Source: an uncultured Bacilli bacterium (GTDB lineage Bacteria; Bacillota_I; Bacilli_A; RF39; UBA660). Taken from it: a stretch of 44,140 nt of DNA. The notes under the pieces were generated by a model. The model was not told the DNA's origin, made no database searches, and worked only from the letters and a program-made list of their open reading frames with translations. The number at the start of each line of letters is the position of its first letter. The stretch's first letter is position 1. The stretch is taken from assembly GCA_944358455.1 (NCBI GenBank), contig CALVRE010000039.1, positions 1 to 44,140 on the forward strand, written 5' to 3'. Below are positions 8,118 through 15,785 of this stretch, in pieces. Position numbers and translations under genes: made by a program.

Positions 8118-9494
8118 TTAATTAATATCTTCAAAATTTAAAGTTTCGACCTGAGTAGCCTGTCTCATGGGTTGTGGTGAAACAGATGGTTGCACTGATG
8201 GTCTGGGTGTTGCAACCGATTGTGCAGGAATTGGATTCCTTGACATCTGTCCTTGAACAGGAACTGAATTCACCGTCGTTTGTGTTGGTGTTGGAGTTGC
8301 CGAAACCACTCTTTTTTCTGGAACCGGATTTGATTGAGCAACCAGTCTTGATGTAGCAACAGTCTGTTTCATAGGCTCGGCTACAACATTTGGCTTATTC
8401 GCTACCTCAGATTCAGATTCTGTTTCATTTTCTGAAGATGGTCGATTCAATATTTCTTTTGGAAGTTCTACGCCTTGTCCTGCTAAATAATCAATTAAAT
8501 ATTTAGAAGGAGCATGATAAAATTCTTTTCCAAAAGTATCTTTTTTATAGATAACATTATATTTAGCGTCGTTATCTTCTGTTACATAGAACTCTGTAAC
8601 TTCTGCAATTTCACGTACGAATTTCTTTGTTACCTTATCTTGATATCCACGAACGTACACACCAAGTTGAACATATCGATAGATTGATTTTAAGAACTGA
8701 TCAATATCTTGATTCGTCTCTAACAAACTATACATACGATTTGGAATACTTGCTGCTTTATCGGCGTGAATAGTCGATAGAATATAGTGTCCAGATGAAA
8801 TCGCGTTACGCATTGACATAACAGCTTCGGCACTACGAACTTCGGATAATAAAATCCATTTAGGGTTTTGACGCATACAAGCAACTAAAATATCACTGTA
8901 ACTAGCAATATTGTTGGTTTTCATGGCGACAATATCACGATGTGGAAAAATACGGTCTAAGTGTAGTTCCAAAGTGTCTTCTACCGTGATGATTTTTTCA
9001 TTTTCCTTAATCTTAGAGCCTAAATACTTAATAAACTCCGTTTTCCCAGAACCGGTCTCTCCACATACGATAATATTACAATGTCCTTCGACACACTTAA
9101 TCAAGAAATCATGCACTTCCAAAGTAATGTACTTTTCTGCGATAATTTTATCTTTCTCTAAGCGAATCTTAGCTGGCGTTTTACGAATAACGACAGCAAT
9201 TCCATTACGAGCGATCGAATCATGAAGAAAGTTCAAACGCAACTCGGCACTTTCAGCATCGAGCATTGGATATGCCATATTAAATGTCTTTCCCATGACG
9301 TTCGCACATTGAAACGCTAACTTTTCCATAAAAGCATTGTTGATAGCTGGATTTTCGATACGATAAATTCCCTTGGATAACGTTTTCAAATGAATTTGAC
9401 CATTATTACTATAGGAAATATCAGTAATGTCATCATCTTCCAAATAAGGTTTTAATGGACCAAAATCAATTTGCGAGAACATATTATCATTCAT
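8118..9494 (-). CDS. cpaF: CpaF/TadA-type secretion ATPase with long disordered tail
   Basis: The 458-aa protein is a type II/IV secretion ATPase. Walker A is G-E-T-G-S-G-K-T at 145-152, followed by the acidic box E-D-T-L-E-L (172-177), the Walker B strand I-L-L-S-E-V-R (214-220) and the His box S-T-I-H-A-D (240-245). These motifs match CpaF/TadA, which powers Tad pilus assembly. Residues from about 351 to 458 are unusual: an acidic Ser/Glu stretch, then a Pro/Val/Gln/Thr/Ser-rich tail ending in E-T-L-N-F-E-D-I-N, absent from typical CpaF. The ribosome site AAGGAG overlaps the end of the preceding gene (2-base gap). Confidence 0.88.
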   Translation of the reverse strand: MNDNMFSQIDFGPLKPYLEDDDITDISYSNNGQIHLKTLSKGIYRIENPAINNAFMEKLAFQCANVMGKTFNMAYPMLDAESAELRLNFLHDSIARNGIAVVIRKTPAKIRLEKDKIIAEKYITLEVHDFLIKCVEGHCNIIVCGETGSGKTEFIKYLGSKIKENEKIITVEDTLELHLDRIFPHRDIVAMKTNNIASYSDILVACMRQNPKWILLSEVRSAEAVMSMRNAISSGHYILSTIHADKAASIPNRMYSLLETNQDIDQFLKSIYRYVQLGVYVRGYQDKVTKKFVREIAEVTEFYVTEDNDAKYNVIYKKDTFGKEFYHAPSKYLIDYLAGQGVELPKEILNRPSSENETESESEVANKPNVVAEPMKQTVATSRLVAQSNPVPEKRVVSATPTPTQTTVNSVPVQGQMSRNPIPAQSVATPRPSVQPSVSPQPMRQATQVETLNFEDIN

Positions 9495-9496
9495 AA

Positions 9497-10318
9497 TTAT
9501 TCTCCTTCTGAAACATTATTTTCGTTATTATTATTACTATTATCTTCAATCGGGATATTTACAGTCTTAGAGTTGATGAATTCTTGTAAATATTGTGTAC
9601 TTACTTGTGTACTTCCGCTCGTATCAACAGCTCCACCATGTGGCACTGGGAATATTTCAACAGAATAATCATTCATATATTGAGCTTTACGTAAAAGAAT
9701 ATGAATTTCTTCGCTTACCCCAAAGATTAAATAAGCAGGCGTACGAGTTTCTGAAGTATTTTCGAATACATCTTTTCCGCTACTATCTTTTACGGCAAGA
9801 ACTTCAATATTTTCAATCAATTTTCCTACCATAATTTGACCAGAGTCGTCTTCTGCTTTCATATAAAGATCGATCTTATTACCAGGGAAAATAGAATTTC
9901 CATAAGTAGATTCCATCGTTACTCTAAAGTTGTATGGAACCTCTCCTTCCTTCACTTGTGTAAATGAAGAATCTGGCAAATCATCAGCATCAATTAATAC
10001 ATCTTGATAAAACATACTTCCTTCTGGAATGACAGTATTTACATTCGAATATTTTCCTACAATCGATGCTTGATTACGAATGACATTCGAACTAACACCA
10101 ACAGCAGGAACAGAAATATAAGTAATCATATCACTTGTAATCAACTGTCTTGGTTGAATTGTTTGCTTTGCAACAGGAACTCTGACAGGAGATACTTGAC
10201 TATTGATTTGAGCATTGTAACCAAAATAGATAATAGCCATGATAAGAATTACCCCTAATATGGTAACAACATTCTTATTCTTGAAAAATCTTTTTACTGT
10301 AACAATAATATTATTCAT
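9497..10318 (-). CDS. cpaB: CpaB/RcpC-like SAF-domain protein
   Basis: The 273-aa protein has one N-terminal transmembrane helix (about 17-34) and a SAF-type domain (about 45-110, with V-P-V-A-K, R-Q-L-I-T-S-D-M-I and V-I-P-E-G-S-M-F) followed by the RcpC/CpaB region with N-K-I-D-L-Y. The last 25 residues are Asn/Glu-rich. CpaB proteins are extracytoplasmic Tad components; in organisms without an outer membrane they probably contact the cell wall or pilus base. It is tightly packed between the pseudopilin gene and cpaF. Confidence 0.78.
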   Translation of the reverse strand: MNNIIVTVKRFFKNKNVVTILGVILIMAIIYFGYNAQINSQVSPVRVPVAKQTIQPRQLITSDMITYISVPAVGVSSNVIRNQASIVGKYSNVNTVIPEGSMFYQDVLIDADDLPDSSFTQVKEGEVPYNFRVTMESTYGNSIFPGNKIDLYMKAEDDSGQIMVGKLIENIEVLAVKDSSGKDVFENTSETRTPAYLIFGVSEEIHILLRKAQYMNDYSVEIFPVPHGGAVDTSGSTQVSTQYLQEFINSKTVNIPIEDNSNNNNENNVSEGE

Positions 10319-10334
10319 TTTCTTCTTCCTTTCT

Positions 10335-10736
10335 TTAATATGGCGTTTCTAAAATAGCATCTAGTCTGTTTTCAATATCAAATTCCATAATTTCGTTTGT
10401 AACATTGCTCTGTTCCGTACTAGACACTTTTAGACTTACTTTAGGTGGCTCTTCGTTAACATCATAAATTTCGATAACGTATGTTCGAGATAAATTAGCA
10501 TTTTCTGCAAAACGACGAACGAAGTTTTCCACAAATTTTTCTCGATCGATGCGAACCGTTCCATCTTTACGATAAGAAGCTAAATCAAAGGCATCAATCA
10601 TGGCTGCTTCTGTTGTTTCTTTAAGCAAATTGTAATTATGTTCATCGGTATTGGTCAAACTTTGAAAGAAATAGATGAATGCAATTGCAACAACACCCAA
10701 TACGACGATGAGCACGCCCCAATAAGACTCCTTCAT
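10335..10736 (-). CDS. Small anchored pseudopilin-like protein of the Tad operon
   Basis: The 133-aa protein starts M-K-E-S, runs at once into a transmembrane helix (about 6-26) and has an outer domain of about 105 residues without Cys. The M-K-E opening followed by a helix is shared with the three pilin-like proteins at 5186, 5689 and 6150, so it is probably another substrate or minor pilin. I do not recognise the outer domain. The ribosome site AGGAAGTGAG is well placed; the gene lies 13 bases after the large adhesin gene. Confidence 0.5.
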   Translation of the reverse strand: MKESYWGVLIVVLGVVAIAFIYFFQSLTNTDEHNYNLLKETTEAAMIDAFDLASYRKDGTVRIDREKFVENFVRRFAENANLSRTYVIEIYDVNEEPPKVSLKVSSTEQSNVTNEIMEFDIENRLDAILETPY

Positions 10737-10749
10737 AAATTCTCACTTC

Positions 10750-13302
10750 CTATCCTTTATCTGCACACGACATAAAGTCGACTCTGCTTGCATTTGCACA
10801 AGTTCCTCCAAAATAAGTACTAAAATTGAAACTTGTACTTTCTGCCGTTACCGTTCCATGTATAAATTCACTCATACATCTAGTACCGGTTCCAGCATCA
10901 CAAACTAAATTAAAGTCTCCATAATCATCTACTAAACGATTATATCTTCTAATCTCTTTTATATTTGTAGGTGTAAGAGTAATCGTATAAAGTGGTTCTA
11001 AGTCATAAACCTCATCACCACTAACACCACGGTTATTGGTAATATAAGTATCCACTACACCTTCACCTGCCCAGTTAGCACCTGGTTCTCTTCCGTCCCC
11101 ATCGGTACTAGGGAATGCAACTTCCTCAGAACCTAACTTAATCGTACGATAAATAATATCGATTCCATTTGCTCTCAAACAATCTGTTCCCGTACAATTC
11201 TCACTTCCGCCTTCATCACAATAAGCAGGTTTATCTTCCCTTTCACATTCTCTTCCCTCAATATCATTCAAAATATTAATTGGACAACTATACTCTTTTG
11301 TTCCTGACGTATTTGTAAACTGATCAAAATGGGCAGTGCCGCTATTATTAATATGACCAATTCTAGAAAAATTTAAGCTAATATTATATCTTCCTGGGAT
11401 CATTGAAACACTAATTGGTATTACACTACCACCCAAGTCAATATAAGCACCACTTCCAGCTAGATCACTAGGCAACGTTGGTGTCACACTACCATCCACT
11501 TTCGATACATAACGATATAAACCATCCGGTAAAGTATAAGTAGCCGTTTTTTCCGTAATCGTTACCTTACTATCTACATCTACTTCATTAAACGTAATAC
11601 TTCCTGACTTTACACGGCTACAAGCAACATAGTTTCCACTACATTCATAATAATAAACTGTACTGGTTGATCCAGGTCGATCACTTGTTGCTACGCCACT
11701 CGTGTCATCTGGCTCACTACTTTTTAGTTCTCCCGTATAGCTATAATTAGGATCTGCAGTGTAACTAAAATTTATCTGTGGATTTAACTTGTAAGGTGTA
11801 TTCATGTTGGAACAATCGCGCATAGCCTGTTCCATTGCAATTCTTTGACTATCTAAACTCTTATAGGTATTTTCATAACTTGCGTTATAACCAGCCACAC
11901 TACCACAACCTTGATCAGTAAAAGTCCCTCCATTGTATCGATAAGTATTAACAATTAATGTTTCGGTATATTTGTAAACATTATCAAAGCATTGATTGCC
12001 TTCTGCCCAACCACGGTCACAAACCCAACATGCTACAGAATTACCCCATTCATCTTGACATGTTCCAAGTCGAGCAGCACCGACATATTCTCTCTCATAA
12101 ACATCACAGCCATTCCCTTTCTCGTTATTGGTGGTTGGAGTCACAACATTGTTGACTCGGGCATTTTCTTTTTGCCAAGCATCATATGCAGCTGGCATTT
12201 GATCAACAATGGCATTATAATCACTCAACCACTGCTCATAATTAATACCCCAATTAGTCGTTCCAGCCTCTTTGGTAGCACGACACTCACGAATTCCCGT
12301 AAAACTTACTGGTTCCCAAGTATTTCCCAATCCCGAGCTTCCTACGGTGAAATACTGTCCTGCTTGATAAACATTTCCAGATCCCGGAAAAATAGATGTC
12401 ACTGTCTCTCTACAATAAACTGGGCAATATTTTTTTGCCAAAGTAGATTGTCCTTCTAGAGCATACTTATCATTTTGAACGATACATTCCCAGCTTTCCG
12501 GATCAGAATAACGTGAAGAGACTTCACATACTCCAGCTATAATGGCATCTGGTTCAGGGCATTCATTAGCAGGAATATCAGAACATTGTTCTAGATATTC
12601 TTCATAGGTCACTTCTTTTCCGTCCTTACCATAATATTTACCATTCGCCTCATCAACACGACACATATTTGAATTTGAACAAGTATCACCGCCTGGATAT
12701 GCTGATACTAAATGTTGAGATCCTTCAGCAGTCCATTCGTAATAGGTTTTAGATGGTGTGGTAGCATTAATTTGACTAATAATATTGCTAATCCAATCAG
12801 TAGCATTGTCAAAATTTGTAGTATTTCGAATCATTTCACTTAAATCTGAATAGAGTGATTTTACACTATCACTAAGAACACTATTCCAATACCAATCGGC
12901 TATACTTGTTGCAGACATTCCCCATACATGCCCTTGTGCGATAGCATATTCAGCAGGACTGCTATGCCCATTTTCAATCCATGCTAACGCCTTAGCGACA
13001 GTAGAACTTGCTGATATAGCATTTCCTCTTTCGTAAACAAGATTACTATTTAACAATGTGTTAGGGTCATCACATAATGCATATGTACCACCAATCGTAA
13101 GTCCTCCAGTATAAAAGGTATGGCCATTGTAACCAATGGTATATGCACGGTTTCCACTAGTATTGACTAATCCACACTTTGTTCCTGTTTCTGCTGCCTT
13201 TACATTTAATAACGGTACGATAGTAATCGTCAAAAAAAGTGTTAAAGCAACTAGATATACCCCTTTTTCTTTCTTCCCTTTTTCTATCCATTTTGTCTTC
13301 AT
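10750..13302 (-). CDS. Large secreted cysteine-rich protein with putative thioester adhesin domain
   Basis: The 850-aa protein has a signal peptide (about 1-37) and no C-terminal anchor or sorting signal. Residues about 45-140 look like a Gram-positive thioester domain: T-Y-A-L-C-D-D-P with C77, then A-L-A-W-I-E-N-G-H, then A-I-A-Q-G-H-V-W with Q123. In known thioester domains such a Cys and Gln form an internal bond that attaches covalently to host surfaces. The rest is rich in Cys (29 in total by eye, an odd number that leaves C77 free of a disulfide), with C-x-x-C-type clusters and beta-rich stretches. Its place in the Tad operon suggests a pilus-associated or machine-exported adhesin. Confidence 0.65.
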   Translation of the reverse strand: MKTKWIEKGKKEKGVYLVALTLFLTITIVPLLNVKAAETGTKCGLVNTSGNRAYTIGYNGHTFYTGGLTIGGTYALCDDPNTLLNSNLVYERGNAISASSTVAKALAWIENGHSSPAEYAIAQGHVWGMSATSIADWYWNSVLSDSVKSLYSDLSEMIRNTTNFDNATDWISNIISQINATTPSKTYYEWTAEGSQHLVSAYPGGDTCSNSNMCRVDEANGKYYGKDGKEVTYEEYLEQCSDIPANECPEPDAIIAGVCEVSSRYSDPESWECIVQNDKYALEGQSTLAKKYCPVYCRETVTSIFPGSGNVYQAGQYFTVGSSGLGNTWEPVSFTGIRECRATKEAGTTNWGINYEQWLSDYNAIVDQMPAAYDAWQKENARVNNVVTPTTNNEKGNGCDVYEREYVGAARLGTCQDEWGNSVACWVCDRGWAEGNQCFDNVYKYTETLIVNTYRYNGGTFTDQGCGSVAGYNASYENTYKSLDSQRIAMEQAMRDCSNMNTPYKLNPQINFSYTADPNYSYTGELKSSEPDDTSGVATSDRPGSTSTVYYYECSGNYVACSRVKSGSITFNEVDVDSKVTITEKTATYTLPDGLYRYVSKVDGSVTPTLPSDLAGSGAYIDLGGSVIPISVSMIPGRYNISLNFSRIGHINNSGTAHFDQFTNTSGTKEYSCPINILNDIEGRECEREDKPAYCDEGGSENCTGTDCLRANGIDIIYRTIKLGSEEVAFPSTDGDGREPGANWAGEGVVDTYITNNRGVSGDEVYDLEPLYTITLTPTNIKEIRRYNRLVDDYGDFNLVCDAGTGTRCMSEFIHGTVTAESTSFNFSTYFGGTCANASRVDFMSCADKG

Positions 13303-13313
13303 ACTTCACCGCC

Positions 13314-13979
13314 TTAAAAACCAAATGTATCTTTCTTGCGATTGTAGTAGATAATATATCCACCGCCAAGAATGATCAATGGTAAAATAATGTAATAATA
13401 GTTGAGATAGAACTCTAATATATAAGGAATATCAGAACCGTCATCCTCTGTATTATCATCGACCGGTTCTTGATTTAAACTTTCTTTATAACGTGTCACT
13501 TGATTGATAAATGCTTCTCTTGTTAGCCCGTGATTAGACCATCTTTGACATAAACTATAATCTGGAATATCACTGCATACACTCTCTTGATAATAAGGAT
13601 TGTAAGTTGGCAAATTAACATATATTACAAATAATACTTCTTCAGTACAATCCGTAACACCAGTATAGACTTCGAATTGATAGGTTTGTCCATCTTGAAA
13701 ACCAGTTAATGTGAGTTCACTCATGTCTTTACTAGTATCTGGATAATAAAGAGTATTATTCGTAACATCCCTAATGATTAAATCTTTATAAAAATTAGCA
13801 AACGTAATGGTAAATACAGCATGTTCTCCTACTATCTCATAATCATAGCTTGTCGTAATATTTGCAGCAAGTGACTTCAATCTAGATGCTGTTTCATATG
13901 GACAATAATAAAGAGCATGAATATTAACTGGTACGACAGTTAAAATGAAAAGCAACAGTATTTTTATTATTCTTTTCAT
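13314..13979 (-). CDS. Small surface protein, C-terminally membrane-anchored, first gene of the Tad operon
   Basis: The start is placed at the ATG at 13977-13979 (221 aa), nine bases from a GGAGG ribosome site; an ATG nine bases earlier directly abuts that site. A signal peptide is followed by an outer domain of about 160 residues with four Cys and a beta-sandwich-like stretch (F-T-I-T-F-A-N-F-Y and Y-Q-F-E-V-Y-T-G). It ends in a Glu/Asp-rich linker, a transmembrane helix and a short basic tail (N-R-K-K). It may be a wall- or membrane-linked partner of the following adhesin. I do not recognise a named family. Confidence 0.55.
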   Translation of the reverse strand: MKRIIKILLLFILTVVPVNIHALYYCPYETASRLKSLAANITTSYDYEIVGEHAVFTITFANFYKDLIIRDVTNNTLYYPDTSKDMSELTLTGFQDGQTYQFEVYTGVTDCTEEVLFVIYVNLPTYNPYYQESVCSDIPDYSLCQRWSNHGLTREAFINQVTRYKESLNQEPVDDNTEDDGSDIPYILEFYLNYYYIILPLIILGGGYIIYYNRKKDTFGF

Positions 13980-14001
13980 CTCTACCATCCTCCATTATAA
14001 T

Positions 14002-14031
14002 ATTATAACATTATTATATTCTGAATTTAAA
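14002..14031 (-). promoter_or_regulatory. Promoter of the Tad/adhesin operon
   Basis: On the minus strand TTTAAA (14026-14031, 4/6 for -35) lies 18 bases from an extended -10 TGTTATAAT (TATAAT at 14002-14007). Transcription near 13995 gives a leader of about 15 bases containing the GGAGG at 13989-13993. No terminator separates it from the gene at 14053, so some readthrough from that gene is possible. Confidence 0.65.
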
Positions 14032-14052
14032 GAGTTTTTCGAAAACTTTACA

Positions 14053-15666
14053 TTATTTTAAAGAATAACGATAAGTTTTATTTCGGACTTTTAAAATAAG
14101 CGTAATTTTGTCTGCTTGTTCTACTTCTTTCAGTAATTCGATGTAATAAACATTCGTTTGAGGTTGGCGATTTGGAACGACTTCTTTTAAACGGATCGTC
14201 TGTGTTTTTACCTCTCCATTTAACTCATATTCTACGGTTCCGACCAAATTCATCAAGTCGTAAAAATCGTAAACGCCTGAAATCTGCACATCAGGATCAA
14301 GTTCCATATTCGCACTTATTTTTAATAATGTTTTATCATAAGTATTGTTGATACTAGGTCTCAGGTACTCGATCGATGAGTAACATTCATTCGTTCTAAC
14401 ACAAAAATTATAAGTATGAGCAAAAGAAGATGCGATTTCATAACCGGTTATCGTAATTTGTGAATCTTTCCATATACTATCTTTCAAATTGATTGTTTCA
14501 TTTGCTTTTATCTCATAACTTTGTTCGTTCTTATCTAGATTATAAGCATTAATGGCAACATGAATCGTACGTGGCTCTAGTGAAGAAGTCAAATTGCTAC
14601 TATCTTCGACACGAAAACTCATCTTGCTATTTAACAGATGATTAGGAACTTCATATACAAGTAAATAGTTGACATCTTCTTCCCTACTGATCGATTGATT
14701 ATCATAGGAGTTTCCTAGATCGATAAGACGATCGCGATAAGCGTTATTATGATAAAATTTATGTCCACCAACTTCTAAAGCAACCGTAGCTAAATCTAAT
14801 TTATAATCTTTCACCGTTTTTCTTTTCATATTCAAATTGACGATTACTAAACTCATACCTTCCGGAGCGATTGTCGCTCCTTTATAGTCTTTGGCCGTAA
14901 TATAAGTGTTATCGATTCGCATCGTAAAACGAGTCGTCGCAAAATAACTGCTGGCACCATAACTTTTGTTGTAGACAGTTTGATTCATAAAAACGAGAAA
15001 GCCAATCGTAACAAACGCAATGACGGCAATTAGATTAATCAAATATTTATTTTCAACATAAATATATTTGGCATAACGTAACGTTCTGCGAAAATCACGC
15101 TTGGTCTTATCCGTATCGATTTCTAGATTGACTTCAAATTCTTCACGGTCGGATTCTTCTACTTCGATCGCTTCTAAATCCTTGTTAAAATTAAACTTTT
15201 TGATATCGAAACCGGTCGCACGAACGGCTAATAAAATAACCTCGATCCATTCGGCAATAAAAATGGCCATGACAATGTCACGTACAGCACGGATGACACG
15301 AATATCGACTTGTCGTAATTCCATTGTCGTAACGGTATCATTCGCATAGACAAAGAGTACTACCGCAGCAACACAAACGATGATATTGACAATATAAAAA
15401 GTGATCGGCTTCTTCTTTGTAAACATCAAGCTAATGATAATAATCGATGCAATGATGCATAAAAAAGGCACGATAAACATCCAAACATCAAAAAGAGAAC
15501 TCGTTAAATCCTGTCCAATTACATTTTGTGTCACCGATAAATAGTCGTTAAAAAAGCTAAAAATAGCATTAGTTCGATAGATTAAATAACCTACCAAAAT
15601 CGTCATAATAAGATGAATCAATTTAAAATGTTTTGCTAAAAAGGCATACGGTTTACGTAATATCAT
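14053..15666 (-). CDS. Unrecognised polytopic membrane protein with large extracytoplasmic domain
   Basis: The start is taken at ATG 15664-15666 (537 aa), behind AGGGTGG; a GTG three codons earlier overlaps that site. Five hydrophobic segments lie near residues 14-33, 59-82, 88-108, 126-147 and 208-228. Between the fourth and fifth is an acidic cytoplasmic stretch. The last 310 residues are outside and beta-rich. Part of this (about 265-330, E-G-M-S-L-V-I-V-N-L-N-M then A-L-E-V-G-G-H-K-F-Y) resembles small immunoglobulin-like DUF4352-type domains. I do not recognise a function. A TATACT at 15695-15700 may be its -10. It is directly upstream of the Tad operon with no terminator between. Confidence 0.5.
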   Translation of the reverse strand: MILRKPYAFLAKHFKLIHLIMTILVGYLIYRTNAIFSFFNDYLSVTQNVIGQDLTSSLFDVWMFIVPFLCIIASIIIISLMFTKKKPITFYIVNIIVCVAAVVLFVYANDTVTTMELRQVDIRVIRAVRDIVMAIFIAEWIEVILLAVRATGFDIKKFNFNKDLEAIEVEESDREEFEVNLEIDTDKTKRDFRRTLRYAKYIYVENKYLINLIAVIAFVTIGFLVFMNQTVYNKSYGASSYFATTRFTMRIDNTYITAKDYKGATIAPEGMSLVIVNLNMKRKTVKDYKLDLATVALEVGGHKFYHNNAYRDRLIDLGNSYDNQSISREEDVNYLLVYEVPNHLLNSKMSFRVEDSSNLTSSLEPRTIHVAINAYNLDKNEQSYEIKANETINLKDSIWKDSQITITGYEIASSFAHTYNFCVRTNECYSSIEYLRPSINNTYDKTLLKISANMELDPDVQISGVYDFYDLMNLVGTVEYELNGEVKTQTIRLKEVVPNRQPQTNVYYIELLKEVEQADKITLILKVRNKTYRYSLK

Positions 15667-15758
15667 CTTATCCACCCTCTATTCTTATAGTTACAGTATA
15701 CCTTAATTTAGAATAAAAAAAAAGAAATTTTTGTAAATTCATATAAATTTTCACAAAG

Positions 15759-15785
15759 AAAAAAGGTAAAAAATTCTTTTTTACC
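15759..15785 (-). terminator. Intrinsic terminator after the histidine kinase gene
   Basis: Arms GGTAAAAAA (15765-15773) and TTTTTTACC (15777-15785) pair around TTC and overlap the stop codon. On the minus strand six T follow (15759-15764). Confidence 0.75.

Noticed and set aside
8911-9225. Plus-strand frame of 104 codons inside cpaF
   Set aside because: It lies antisense to the conserved ATPase motifs and has no ribosome site or family resemblance.
11992-12459. Plus-strand frame of 155 codons inside the adhesin gene
   Set aside because: The minus-strand gene here has a signal peptide, Cys pattern and good ribosome site; the plus frame shows no domain.
1-13979. Integrative conjugative element
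   Set aside because: No integrase, relaxase, coupling protein or flanking repeats are visible; the locus looks like a resident surface apparatus, though the left side is cut off.
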